From the NCBI RefSeq assembly GCF_011605345.1, contig NZ_JAAOXM010000017.1, positions 1 to 64,000 on the forward strand: DNA of 64,000 bases, read 5' to 3'. Each line of letters starts with the position of its first letter. The first letter of the stretch is position 1. Under the pieces are notes generated by a model. The model saw only the letters and a list, made by a program, of their open reading frames with translations, ran no database searches and was not told where the DNA came from. The stretch comes from Burkholderia sp. D-99 (GTDB taxonomy: Bacteria; Pseudomonadota; Gammaproteobacteria; Burkholderiales; Burkholderiaceae). The position numbers and the translations under genes were made by a program. Below, one piece after another: positions 27,983-37,057 of the stretch.

Positions 27983-28756
27983 ATGCGAGTCCTGCCCAAC
28001 CGGACGATCCGCGCGCGCGATGACTGGCGCGCGCTCCTGAGCGCACGAGCCGACGCGCGGCGCACTGCCGGTTGCCGCTGCAGGGAATGCGGCTTCGTGG
28101 CCTTCCGCGCGCTCGAGCACTGCCCCGTTTGCGGCCAGCGGAACTGGCCGTTCGATCCGGTTCGCGTTGCATCGGACGACACGCATGCCACGCACGCGGC
28201 GCCATCCTTTCACACGTGGTCGTCACGCATCGCGCGGACGCTTCGCAACGCGGCGTTCCGGCGGCCGCGCGCATCGAGCGCGCCGATCCTGAGCATCCTG
28301 ACGCTCGTGCTGCTGGTCGGCGGCTACGTGACGGTCGACCGGACGTGCAAGGCCGATCCGGTTTGTCGCGGTTCGGATGTATCGGGCGCGACGGCGAGTG
28401 ATGCCGGCCCGTACGCGTCGAACGATCCCGTGCTGCCGGTCTTGCCGGCGCCCGCCTATCCGTTTCATTCGACTGACGGAACACAAGTGGCGGCCGCGCG
28501 ACCGGGCAGCCCGGATGTCGGCGAATCCGCCGGACGGACGGCGGTCGCGCGAGCCGCGCCGGCCATGCGTGCATCCGACCGGTCGCATGCCGCCGCCACG
28601 GTTCGTGTGGCGGCGTGGAAAGGCAGTCGCAGTGCCGCCGCGCATCGCGCCAGCGCCTTCCACCGTGTGAGCGCGCACACCGCACACACCGCACATGCGC
28701 GACGTACCACCACCGCCGGCAATACGGAAATCGCGCAGCTCTATCGCGGCCATTGA
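27983..28756 (+). CDS. Zinc-ribbon membrane protein, hypothetical
   Basis: This is a 257-residue protein. An N-terminal zinc ribbon has CRCREC near residue 31 and CPVCGQRNWPF about 16 residues later. A single membrane helix follows at about residues 104-118 (ILSILTLVLLVGGYVTV). The C-terminal half of about 135 residues is rich in Ala, Ser, His and Arg and ends AQLYRGH. The topology suggests a cytoplasmic ribbon and a periplasmic low-complexity tail. No ribosome site is convincing at the start. I do not recognise a family. Confidence 0.6.
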   Translation: MRVLPNRTIRARDDWRALLSARADARRTAGCRCRECGFVAFRALEHCPVCGQRNWPFDPVRVASDDTHATHAAPSFHTWSSRIARTLRNAAFRRPRASSAPILSILTLVLLVGGYVTVDRTCKADPVCRGSDVSGATASDAGPYASNDPVLPVLPAPAYPFHSTDGTQVAAARPGSPDVGESAGRTAVARAAPAMRASDRSHAAATVRVAAWKGSRSAAAHRASAFHRVSAHTAHTAHARRTTTAGNTEIAQLYRGH

Positions 28757-29094
28757 GCGCGCATGCGCAGTCCGTGCATGCGCGTCCGTCGCTTCATTTT
28801 TCTAAACCTCATGCTGCCGCAGCGCGCCACTTCGACGAACGTGTGCAACGCGGCGAAGGGAAGTGACTTGGCCATCCGTGGATTCGCCGCCGGGCGGTGG
28901 GGTCGGGAACGGGAACGGACGATGAATATCGCAGCAATTCCGTGCGGCCGGGATCGGGGAACGCCGGCGTCCCGGCCCGTGCGGTACGTGCGCGTGACCG
29001 GCTCTTCCCCGTGCCCCCACAGCAAAAAACGGGCGGCCCGTTTCCGGCACCGCCCGTTTCGCACGACGCGCTGCGCGCGTCGAACGCTAGCGCA
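28757..29094. other. Intergenic stretch without a supported gene
   Basis: This is 338 bp between the zinc-ribbon gene and the convergent fdhA. The only clear element is the terminator at 29024-29059. Open frames here overlap both strands and show no ribosome sites. Confidence 0.6.
29024..29059 (-). terminator. Rho-independent terminator of fdhA
   Basis: On the minus strand AAACGGGCGG pairs with CCGCCCGTTT across a 13-nt loop and is followed by a U-run. It begins 36 bp past the fdhA stop. Confidence 0.85.
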
Positions 29095-30291
29095 TTACGC
29101 CGCCAGCAACCCGTGCGGATCGATGACGAATTTGCGCGGCGCGCCGCCGTCGAACTTCTTGTAGCCTTCCGGTGCCTGGTCGAGCGAAATCACTTCGACG
29201 TTGACGATCTTCGCGATCGGCAGCCGGTCGAACAGGATCGCCTGCATCAGGTTGCGGTTGTACTTCAGCACCGGGGTCTGCCCCGTGAAGAACGAGTGCG
29301 ACTTCGCCCAGCCGAGGCCGAAGCGGATGCTCAGGCTGCCGTGCTGCGCGGCCTTGTCCTTCGCGCCCGGATCGTCCGTCACGTACAGGCCCGGGATGCC
29401 GATCGCACCGGCCGGCCGCGTGATTTCCATCAGCGAGTTCAGCACCGTCGCGGGCGCCTCTTCCGAGTGGCCCGACGAACCGTGGCCGTGCGCTTCGAAG
29501 CCGACGCAGTCGACCGCACAGTCGATCTCGGGCACGCCGAGAATCTGCTCGATCTGCTCGCCGAGCGATGCGTCCTTCGACAGGTCGACCGTCTCGAAGC
29601 CCATCGCCTTCGCGTGCGCGAGGCGTTCCGCGTTCATGTCGCCGACGATCGTCACGGCTGCGCCGAGCAAACGCGCCGATGCGGCCGCCGCCATCCCGAC
29701 CGGGCCCGCGCCCGCGATATAGACCGTCGAGCCCGGCTTCACGCCGGCGCTCACCGCGCCGTGATAGCCGGTCGGCAGGATGTCGGACAGGCAGGTCAGA
29801 TCGCGGATCTTCGCCATCGCCTGATCGCGGTCGGGGAATTTCAGCAGGTTGAAATCGGCATACGGCACGAGCACATACTCGGCCTGGCCGCCGATCCAGC
29901 CGCCCATGTCGACGTAGCCGTACGCGCCGCCGGCACGCGACGGGTTCACGTTCAGGCACACGCCCGTGTGCGTGTCCTTGCACATCGCACAGCGGCCGCA
30001 AGCGACGTTGAACGGCACCGACACGAGATCGCCGAGTTTCAGCGTCTCGACGTCGCGGCCGATCTCGACCACCTCGCCCGTGATCTCGTGACCGAGCACG
30101 AGGCCGACCGGCGCGGTCGTGCGGCCACGCACCATGTGCTGGTCGGAACCGCAGATGTTCGTGCTGACCACTTTCAGGATCACACCGTGGCCGATCGCGC
30201 GGCCGCTTGGATCGACCATCTTCGGATAATCGATTTTCTGGACTTCGACCTGGCCCGGCCCAAGATAGACGACACCTCGATTGCTGCTCAT
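29095..30291 (-). CDS. fdhA: Glutathione-independent formaldehyde dehydrogenase FdhA
   Basis: This is a 398-residue zinc-dependent medium-chain dehydrogenase that oxidises formaldehyde to formate with tightly bound NAD. I start it at ATG 30291 (MSSNRGVVYLGPG), preceded by GGAGACAATACG; longer readings are not supported. Catalytic zinc ligands are Cys47 (ICGSDQH) and His68-Glu69 (LGHEITGE). Structural zinc ligands are Cys98, Cys101, Cys104 and Cys112. The NAD site is VYIAGAGPVGMAAAASARLLG. The length and long insert match the Pseudomonas putida type. It fits disposal of formaldehyde made by GbcAB and DgcAB about 5-10 kb away. Confidence 0.93.
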   Translation of the reverse strand: MSSNRGVVYLGPGQVEVQKIDYPKMVDPSGRAIGHGVILKVVSTNICGSDQHMVRGRTTAPVGLVLGHEITGEVVEIGRDVETLKLGDLVSVPFNVACGRCAMCKDTHTGVCLNVNPSRAGGAYGYVDMGGWIGGQAEYVLVPYADFNLLKFPDRDQAMAKIRDLTCLSDILPTGYHGAVSAGVKPGSTVYIAGAGPVGMAAAASARLLGAAVTIVGDMNAERLAHAKAMGFETVDLSKDASLGEQIEQILGVPEIDCAVDCVGFEAHGHGSSGHSEEAPATVLNSLMEITRPAGAIGIPGLYVTDDPGAKDKAAQHGSLSIRFGLGWAKSHSFFTGQTPVLKYNRNLMQAILFDRLPIAKIVNVEVISLDQAPEGYKKFDGGAPRKFVIDPHGLLAA

Positions 30292-30489
30292 CGTATTGTC
30301 TCCATGTCTCGTTGGATGGCGCGGCGGCGCGCCGGCTAATGCGGCGCACGCGCAACGTGCTGTTCGAGAGTAGTCCGGGAGGCAGGGGCGCCGATGTCTC
30401 AAACGCGACACGCGTTTGAACGGGGCCGACATCGATGGCGGAAATGCGAAAGTCGGGCGGGTGAGCCGCAGGAAGGCTTCAGGCGGCCG

Positions 30490-31248
30490 TCATCCCTGCA
30501 CCGAATAGCCGCCGTCTACCGGAATGACGGCGCCCGTCACGAAATCGCACTCGGGCGCGCACAGCGCGACGGCAATACCGGCCAGATCCCGCGGCTTGCC
30601 CCAGCGACGCAACGGCGTGCGTTCCAGCACGCTGCGTTCGAGATCCGGAAACAGCCGCTTGGCTTCGTCGATCAGTTCGGTTTCAATCCAGCCGGGCAGC
30701 AGCGTATTGACCTGGATGTTGTCCGGCGCCCATTCGACGGCCCACGCCTTGCCCAGCTGAACGATCCCGCCCTTGCTCGCCGCGTAGGCCGCGCCGTAGG
30801 TCGTGCCGAACAGCGACAGCATCGAGCCGATATTGACGATCTTGCCGCCGCCCGCGCGCCGGAATGCAGGGTGAATGGCCTGCGCGCAGAAATGCGCGCC
30901 GCTCAGGTTCGTATCGATGATCCGATACCACTCGTCGGCGGTCAGTTCATGCCCTTGCTTGCGGATGTTCATCCCGGCGTTGTTCACGAGAATGTCCAGC
31001 CGGCCGAAATGCCGCTCGCCCTGCTCGACGGCGTGCACGCATTCGTCCCGTTGCGTGATGTCCGCCTGGATGAACGTGCCGCGTTCGCTGCCGCCCGGCA
31101 GCGACGCGAGCGCCGCGTCGCCCTTGCCGGCATCGCGGCCGACGAGCACGACGCGCGCGCCGGCCTCGGCCATCCCGTGCGCAATGCCGAGCCCGATCCC
31201 GCTCGCCCCTCCGGTGATGACGGCCACCTTGCCTGACAGGTCGAACAC
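30490..31248 (-). CDS. SDR-family oxidoreductase
   Basis: This is a 252-residue classical short-chain dehydrogenase read from GTG 31248 (VFDLSGKVAVITGG), which has GGAGGGAC at ideal spacing. A longer frame to 31401 lacks support. The cofactor motif is GGASGIGLG (residues 13-21), NNAG is at 89-92, and the catalytic residues are Ser142, Tyr155 and Lys159 (YAASKGG). The C-terminus ends DGGYSVQG. The NADP/NAD preference and substrate are unclear. It lies 170 bp downstream of the rhamnolipid cluster on the same strand, but nothing shows that it belongs to it. Confidence 0.9.
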   Translation of the reverse strand: MFDLSGKVAVITGGASGIGLGIAHGMAEAGARVVLVGRDAGKGDAALASLPGGSERGTFIQADITQRDECVHAVEQGERHFGRLDILVNNAGMNIRKQGHELTADEWYRIIDTNLSGAHFCAQAIHPAFRRAGGGKIVNIGSMLSLFGTTYGAAYAASKGGIVQLGKAWAVEWAPDNIQVNTLLPGWIETELIDEAKRLFPDLERSVLERTPLRRWGKPRDLAGIAVALCAPECDFVTGAVIPVDGGYSVQG

Positions 31249-31418
31249 ACGTCCCTCCGATTCGCGTTGCTGTTCCGATTGCGCAACAGCATAGCCCGGT
31301 GCAACGCGACGTTGCGCCGGTATCGGGCACGATATTTTCGGGCGCGGCGCATGCCTTTTTCGAATCTTTCGGCCTTGGCCCGGCCGACGCATTCGGCACA
31401 TCGCGCACCGGCGGGCGG

Positions 31419-32609
31419 TCAGCCGCCGGCGTTCTCGCGGATGATCGCAGCAGCCGCCGCTTCCGCCTCACTCGCTACCCCGTCGTGCACGCGCGTGCTG
31501 ACGGCCGGCGTCGGCGGCTCGCTGTCGAGCGCGTGGCCGTTGCGGTCGCGCGTGTCGACCGTTGCACGCATAGACAGCCCGACGCGCAGCGGATGCGCGG
31601 CGAGCTCGCGCGGCTCGAGCGCGATCACGACCGGCACACGCTGCACGACCTTGATCCAGTTGCCGGCCGCGTTCTGCGACGGCAGCATCGAGAACGCGCT
31701 GCCCGTGCCCGCCGAGAAGCCCTGCACGCGGCCGCGATAGGTCACGCGCGAACCGTAGAGATCCGACACGACCTCGACCGGCTGCCCGATGCGCATGTGG
31801 CGGATCTGCCCTTCCTTGAAATTCGCCTCGATCCACAGCTGGTTGAGCTGCACGATCGACATCAACGGCACGCCGGGCCCGACCTGCTGGCCGACCTGTA
31901 CCGAACGCTGCCCGATCGTGCCGTCGACGGGGGCGACGATCGTCGTGCGCTTCAGGTTGCGGTACGCGAGCTTGAACTGCGCGGCTGCCTGCACGACGGC
32001 CGGGCTTTCGTCGACGGGCAGCTTGCTGCCGAGCGCGCGCGCCGCGTCGAGCTGCGCCTGCGCGGCCGCGAGATTCGCCTGCGCACCGGCGACCGCCGCC
32101 CGTGCACGTGCGAGTTCCTCGGGTGCGACGATCTCCACCGATGCGCCCGAGCGCGCGGCAAACGCGCGCTGTGCGAGCGACAGGTCGGCGCGCCGCGCGT
32201 TCACGGCCTCGACGTACATCGTGTTCGAGATCTTTGCGTTCGCGAACTGCCGCACGGCCTGCGCGAGCTGCGCCTTCGCCTGCGCGAACGCGACGGACGC
32301 CTCGGTGTCGTCGAGCTTCACGAGCGTCTGGCCGGCGCGCACGGCCTGCGTATCGGCGACCACGACGTCGGTCACCGACCCCGGGATCTGCGCGGCAACC
32401 TGGACGATGCTGCCGGCAACGTACGCGTCGTCGGTGTCTTCGTAATAGCGATCGCTCAGCAGCCAGTATGCGATCCATGCCAGCGCGGCCACCAGCACGA
32501 CCGCGAAGAACACGATGAAGCGCTTGCGGCGCGTCGCGCGGCGCGCGTCGAGTGCCGGGTCGTTCAGTGCGGCCGGCGGCGCGGCGGTATGAAGGTTGTC
32601 GTGGTGCAT
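31419..32609 (-). CDS. EmrA/HlyD-family membrane fusion protein of the rhamnolipid exporter
   Basis: This is a 396-residue periplasmic adaptor. One N-terminal membrane helix (FIVFFAVVLVAALAWIAYWLL, about residues 31-50) is followed by a lipoyl/beta-barrel layout: EDTDDAYVAGSIVQVAAQIPGSV, a long alpha-hairpin rich in Ala/Gln, and VAPVDGTIGQRSVQVGQQV. The start codon overlaps the stop of the NodT gene (TGATG). With the DHA2 transporter and the NodT protein it forms a tripartite efflux pump. Export of rhamnolipids is inferred from cluster membership. Confidence 0.9.
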   Translation of the reverse strand: MHHDNLHTAAPPAALNDPALDARRATRRKRFIVFFAVVLVAALAWIAYWLLSDRYYEDTDDAYVAGSIVQVAAQIPGSVTDVVVADTQAVRAGQTLVKLDDTEASVAFAQAKAQLAQAVRQFANAKISNTMYVEAVNARRADLSLAQRAFAARSGASVEIVAPEELARARAAVAGAQANLAAAQAQLDAARALGSKLPVDESPAVVQAAAQFKLAYRNLKRTTIVAPVDGTIGQRSVQVGQQVGPGVPLMSIVQLNQLWIEANFKEGQIRHMRIGQPVEVVSDLYGSRVTYRGRVQGFSAGTGSAFSMLPSQNAAGNWIKVVQRVPVVIALEPRELAAHPLRVGLSMRATVDTRDRNGHALDSEPPTPAVSTRVHDGVASEAEAAAAAIIRENAGG

Positions 32610-34504
32610 CAGTCGCTTTGCGTAACGATCAGACGATCGTGCTGGAACAGGGGGATCGGCGGCATGACCGACGCGCCCGGCGCCGGGTTCGCCGCCGCCG
32701 TGCGCGCGGCAACGGGGGTGCCGCGAAGCGTCGCGCCAACGGCCGGCGTGCGTGCCATGTCGTCGCGTCGTGCGGCCCCCGCATTCGATGCGGCGACGGC
32801 CTGCGGGACGGCTGCGCTTTGCGCACGCGCATCGGTAGAGGCTCCCGCCGCCGATCGGCTCGCGGTCGCGGCGGCGGGCGGTGTGGTCGATGTGGTCGTG
32901 ACGGTCGCAGCCGCCACGGCGGGCGCTGCGGGTGCAGCGCTCGAAGCGCCTCGCTTCGCCGCCCCGCTACGCGGCCGATGCACGCCCTGCGCCTGTGCGA
33001 CCGTCGCGCCCGCATCGAACCCGCCGCCCAACGCGCCGATCAGCCCGACCCGCAGCGTGCGCTGCCGGCCGAGCAGCGCGATCATCTGCGCGCGCTCGTC
33101 GATCAGCGTGAGATCCGCGACATCCACGTCCTTCTGCATCAGCACGCCGCGCCGGTGACGGTCGGTCGCGATCTGCACGATCTTTTGCGCGGCCGCGACC
33201 GCGTCCTGTTGCTGCGCGACGAGCGTCTGCGACGTCTGCAGCGACGTGACGAACTGCGCGACCTGACCGAGCGCGTCGTCGACGGTCTTGTTGTACAGCC
33301 CGATCGCGACATCGGCCTGTGCGACATCCGCGCCGAGCTTCGCCTTCAGCCGGCCGCGATCGAAAATCGGCAGCGAGATCGCCGGGCCGACGGAGCCGGC
33401 GAGCGCGTCGCGCGAGAACAGCGACGCGGGCGTCAGCGCGAACACGCCGCCGAGCGCGACGAGGTTCACGTCCGGATAGAACTGCGCGCGCGTCGAATCG
33501 GCATTCGCGAACGCGGCTTCGACGCGCAACCGTGCGGCGACGACGTCGGGCCGGCGGCCCAGGAGACCGGCCGGCAACCGCGCGGGCAGCGCGCCGCCGG
33601 CAAATGCGCCGACGCGCGGCCGCTGCAGCGCGAGCCCGCGCTCCGGGCCGCGACCCGACAGCACGCCGAGCTGCAGTTGCGCGAGCTTGATCTGCTCTTC
33701 GTTCAGCGCGATCTGCGCGAGCAGCTTGCTGCGCTTGATCGATGCATCGCTCGCGTCGTACGCGTTGTCGAGCCCGCGCGCGGTACGCTCGCGCAGCACG
33801 GTCGTCACGCGCTGGCTGACCTGCAGTTTCTGCTGCAGCAGGTCCTGCGTCGCATACGCCTGGTCGAGCTGGCAGTACACGGTGACGATCGCGACCGCCA
33901 GCGTGAGCCGCACCTGCTCGGCCTCGACCCGCGCCGCTTCACGCAGCGACATCAGGCTCTTCGTCGCGGCGCGGTTCTTGCCCCACAGGTCGAGCTGGTA
34001 GTTGAGCCCGACGAACACCGACGACGGCGATACGTTCGGATCACCAAAAATCTCGACCGGCACGCGATAGCCGCCGACCGACACGTTCGCGACGTCGTCG
34101 CCCGGCTTCGGCATCCGCGAACGGCTGACCGTTGCGCCGGCCGTGCCCGTCAGCCCCGTCAACGAATCGAACTGCTGAAGCTGGGCCTGCGCGATCCGCA
34201 GCCGCGCCTGCGCGACCTGCAGGTCGGGGTTGTTCTGCGATGCCTCGGCGACCAGCGCATCGAGCTGCGGATCCTGCAACTGCTTCACCCAGTCGGGCGC
34301 GGGCCACGCACCGTTCACGCCGGGGCCGGCCGTATGCACGAGCGCATCGTCGGCCGGCGCGCGCAACGACAGTGACGGCAGGAAGCCCGTCGGCACGCAT
34401 CCGCCCAACGCCAGCGACATCGCCGCAGCACCGATCAACGCACCGCCCTTCACGCTACGCGCCAGACCCGCTGCTTGTTTCACACGCCCCATCGCGCCCC
34501 TCAT
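32609..34504 (-). CDS. NodT-family outer-membrane efflux lipoprotein with an extended low-complexity tail
   Basis: This is a 631-residue protein read from ATG 34504, which overlaps the rhlC stop (ATGA); ATG 34492 is an alternative. The lipobox LALGGC makes Cys36 the lipidated residue. Two TolC-like repeats fill residues 60-495 (NPDLQVAQARLRIAQAQLQQF; QFVTSLQTSQTLVAQQQDAV). The last 134 residues are Ala/Thr/Ser/Arg-rich and not part of the usual fold; family members are normally about 480-510 residues. The frame continues upstream through rhlC on paper (920 codons), but that part is a shadow of the real rhlC frame. Confidence 0.88.
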   Translation of the reverse strand: MRGAMGRVKQAAGLARSVKGGALIGAAAMSLALGGCVPTGFLPSLSLRAPADDALVHTAGPGVNGAWPAPDWVKQLQDPQLDALVAEASQNNPDLQVAQARLRIAQAQLQQFDSLTGLTGTAGATVSRSRMPKPGDDVANVSVGGYRVPVEIFGDPNVSPSSVFVGLNYQLDLWGKNRAATKSLMSLREAARVEAEQVRLTLAVAIVTVYCQLDQAYATQDLLQQKLQVSQRVTTVLRERTARGLDNAYDASDASIKRSKLLAQIALNEEQIKLAQLQLGVLSGRGPERGLALQRPRVGAFAGGALPARLPAGLLGRRPDVVAARLRVEAAFANADSTRAQFYPDVNLVALGGVFALTPASLFSRDALAGSVGPAISLPIFDRGRLKAKLGADVAQADVAIGLYNKTVDDALGQVAQFVTSLQTSQTLVAQQQDAVAAAQKIVQIATDRHRRGVLMQKDVDVADLTLIDERAQMIALLGRQRTLRVGLIGALGGGFDAGATVAQAQGVHRPRSGAAKRGASSAAPAAPAVAAATVTTTSTTPPAAATASRSAAGASTDARAQSAAVPQAVAASNAGAARRDDMARTPAVGATLRGTPVAARTAAANPAPGASVMPPIPLFQHDRLIVTQSD

Positions 34505-35451
34505 CCCTGCTGAATGCGCTGCTGAACGCGCTGTGCACGCGCGGCCAGACGCGGCCGCGTGTGTTCGAGCGGGCCGAGCCGGCCGAACAGGCCGTCCGCG
34601 ATGCCGTACAGGATGCCGGCGAGCTTCGCGCGCTTGTCGCGTTCGACGAGCGCGATCTGCACGACCTGCCACACGGTCAGCAGGTTCGGCACGATCGCCA
34701 CCGGAAAGCGCAGCCCGTACTGCATCCCGAGCTGCACCGCATTGCGCGCGCTGTAGTAGCGCCGTTGCCACGAGTGATTCATCGACGTCATTTCGAAAGG
34801 GCCGAGCGCATGACGCTGCTTCGCGCCGATCCGGTGCGGCAACACCAGCGACGGCACGACATAGAGCGGCACGTTGCGCGCGAGCGCGCGGAAGCTGTAC
34901 TCGGTGTCGACGTGATCGATGAACAGCGTCTCGTCGAAGCGGCCAAGCACGTCGAAGGCGTCGCGCGACACGACGCAGCCCGACGAGATCAGGAACGCGC
35001 AGCGCTGCAGCGGCGCACCCGGCTCGATGCGCAGGCGACGCAGCCCGATCCCGTTGGTCGAGAGTTCCGGCAGGAAACTGCGCGCGTTCTCGTCGAAAAT
35101 GCGCGGGCCGGCCAGGAACGCGCGCCCCGCGAGCCCTGCGCAGACATCGCGCATCGCGGAAAAAAACGCGGCGGGCACGGACGAATCCTGGTCGAACAGC
35201 GCGACGGCATCGATGCGGTCGCGAAACAGCGCCGCGAGGCCTGCGTTGTACGCGCCCGCAATGCCGCCGCGATTGCCGTGATGCAGCAGCGCGATGCCCT
35301 CGCGCGCGCACAGCTCGCGGGCTCGCGCATCGGGCTGCGGCGTGTTGTCGACGACGAGCAGCGCGTCGCACGCGTGCCGCCAGGCGCCAAGCGCGTCGAG
35401 CTGTGCATCGCTCGGGTGATACAGGATCACGAGTGCGCCGAGTGTCGTCAT
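34501..35451 (-). CDS. rhlC: Rhamnosyltransferase 2, RhlC-like (glycosyltransferase family 2)
   Basis: This is a 316-residue GT2 enzyme starting at ATG 35451 after GGAGAGGAAC. It has the GT-A landmarks LVILYHPSDAQLDALGAW, LLVVDNTPQ, GGIAGAYNAGLAALF and the acidic metal motif FDQDSSVP. Rhamnosyltransferases for O-antigen share these features. Between the rhl-type MFS transporter and NodT genes it should add the second L-rhamnose to a mono-rhamnolipid. It is 10 bp behind the MFS gene and overlaps the NodT gene by 4 bp. Confidence 0.88.
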   Translation of the reverse strand: MTTLGALVILYHPSDAQLDALGAWRHACDALLVVDNTPQPDARARELCAREGIALLHHGNRGGIAGAYNAGLAALFRDRIDAVALFDQDSSVPAAFFSAMRDVCAGLAGRAFLAGPRIFDENARSFLPELSTNGIGLRRLRIEPGAPLQRCAFLISSGCVVSRDAFDVLGRFDETLFIDHVDTEYSFRALARNVPLYVVPSLVLPHRIGAKQRHALGPFEMTSMNHSWQRRYYSARNAVQLGMQYGLRFPVAIVPNLLTVWQVVQIALVERDKRAKLAGILYGIADGLFGRLGPLEHTRPRLAARAQRVQQRIQQG

Positions 35452-35461
35452 GTTCCTCTCC

Positions 35462-37057
35462 TCAATGCCCGAACGACGCCGCCGCGCCACGCTTCGGCCG
35501 CGTCAGCCACATCATTGCCGCGAGTGCGAGACACGTCATGCTCGCCATCCAGAACATGTCGTTGGTCGCCATCATGTACGCCTGCTGCATCACGACCTGG
35601 TGCAGCGTCGTCAGCTCGCGCACGCCGTCCACGCCCATCGCGTTCAGCGTGTGCACGAAGCGCTGCGTGTTCGCCGACGCGTGCGTGACGGATTGCGACA
35701 CGACGTCGTAGTGATAGGTCGCGCGGTTGTCCCACAGCGTCACGCTCATCGCGGTGCCAAACGCGGCCGACAGCGTGCGCAGGAAGTTCGACAGGCTCGA
35801 CGCGGCGGCGAGCCGGTCGTCCGGAATGCGCGACAGCGTCGCGGCCGTCAGCGGAATGAAGAAGCACGGCAGCCCGATCCCCTGGATCAACCCCGGCGCG
35901 GCGATCTGCGCAAACGTCATCTTCAGCGTGAAATGCGCATCCCACGCGAGCACGGCCGCGAACACGAGGAAACCGAAGGTCGCGAGCACGCGCGCGTCGA
36001 AGCGGTGCGCATGCAGCCCGACGAGGATCGAGAACACCAGCGCGAGCACGCCGAGCGACGCCGTCGCGAGCCCCGCGTGAAACGCGTTGTAGCCCATCAC
36101 CGCCTGCATCCACAGCGGGAACACGACGCCGACCACCGAGAAGCTCATCATCCCGAGCGAGATGATCAGCACGCAGAACGAGAACGTGCGATCACGAAAC
36201 AGGCTCAGGTCGACGACGGGATGCGCTTCGCCCGCCTCCCAGATCAGCAGCGACACGATCGCGAGCCCCGCGACCACCGCCAGCGTGACGATCAGCGGCG
36301 AACCGAACCAGCCGCGATCGTGGCCGAGATCGAGCATCGCCTGCAGCGAGCCGACGCCGATCACGAGCAGCACGATGCCCGGCACGTCGATCGGGCCGGC
36401 CGTGCCGCGTTGCGCGTCGGGGCGCAGCATCGCGGTGCAGACCGCGAACGAGAACAGCCCGATCGGCAGGTTGATCAGGAAAATCCACGGCCACGAGAAG
36501 TTGTCGACGATCCAGCCGCCCACCACCGGCCCGAAGATCGGCGCGAGCAGCACCGTCATCGCCCACAACGCGAGCGCGATCGTGCGTTTGTTCGGCGGGA
36601 ACGTGCGCAGCAGGATGGTCTGCGACAGCGGCACCATCGGCCCCGAACACAGCCCCTGCAGCGCGCGGCAGATCACGAGCACGTGCAGGTCGCGCGCGAG
36701 GCCGCACAGCAGCGACGTCAGCGTGAACAGCAGCACTGCGCCGACGAACAGCCGCAATTCGCCGACGCGGCGCGCGAGCCAGCCCGTCAGCGGCACCGCG
36801 ATCGCGGCCGCGACCGAATACGAGCTGATCACCCACGTGCCCTGGCTGTTCGATACGCCGAGACTGCCGGAGATCGCCGGTACCGCGACGTTCGTCACGG
36901 TGGAGTCGAGCACCTCGATGAAGGTCGCGAGCGACAGCGCGAACGTCAGCAGCGCGAGCCGGATGCCGCGCACCGGCTGCGCGGCCGGCGCGGGGGCCGG
37001 CACGTCGAACGCGGACGGCGTGACGGGCCCGTCGTGAAGCGGCGACGCGGTGCTCAT
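35462..37057 (-). CDS. DHA2-family MFS transporter (EmrB-like) of the rhamnolipid cluster
   Basis: This is a 531-residue, 14-helix drug:H+ antiporter-type protein. Motif A is GWLARRVGELR, motif C-like helices contain GPVVGGWIVDNFSWPWIFLIN (read at GPVVGGWIVDN), and LDSTVTNVAVPAISGSLG is the DHA2 N-terminal signature. Its start overlaps the rhlB stop by ATGA. It is the energy-coupling component of the tripartite pump formed with the NodT and EmrA-like proteins. In Burkholderia rhl clusters a transporter of this type lies between rhlB and rhlC (family knowledge). Confidence 0.92.
   Translation of the reverse strand: MSTASPLHDGPVTPSAFDVPAPAPAAQPVRGIRLALLTFALSLATFIEVLDSTVTNVAVPAISGSLGVSNSQGTWVISSYSVAAAIAVPLTGWLARRVGELRLFVGAVLLFTLTSLLCGLARDLHVLVICRALQGLCSGPMVPLSQTILLRTFPPNKRTIALALWAMTVLLAPIFGPVVGGWIVDNFSWPWIFLINLPIGLFSFAVCTAMLRPDAQRGTAGPIDVPGIVLLVIGVGSLQAMLDLGHDRGWFGSPLIVTLAVVAGLAIVSLLIWEAGEAHPVVDLSLFRDRTFSFCVLIISLGMMSFSVVGVVFPLWMQAVMGYNAFHAGLATASLGVLALVFSILVGLHAHRFDARVLATFGFLVFAAVLAWDAHFTLKMTFAQIAAPGLIQGIGLPCFFIPLTAATLSRIPDDRLAAASSLSNFLRTLSAAFGTAMSVTLWDNRATYHYDVVSQSVTHASANTQRFVHTLNAMGVDGVRELTTLHQVVMQQAYMMATNDMFWMASMTCLALAAMMWLTRPKRGAAASFGH

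Noticed and set aside
27754..28023. Small plus-strand frame of 89 codons before the zinc-ribbon gene
   Set aside because: It overlaps the start of the better-supported zinc-ribbon frame and has no domain or ribosome site.
32609..35371. Apparent 920-residue fusion upstream of the NodT protein
   Set aside because: The first 289 codons are an out-of-frame reading of rhlC. The lipobox begins only after ATG 34504, which overlaps the rhlC stop.
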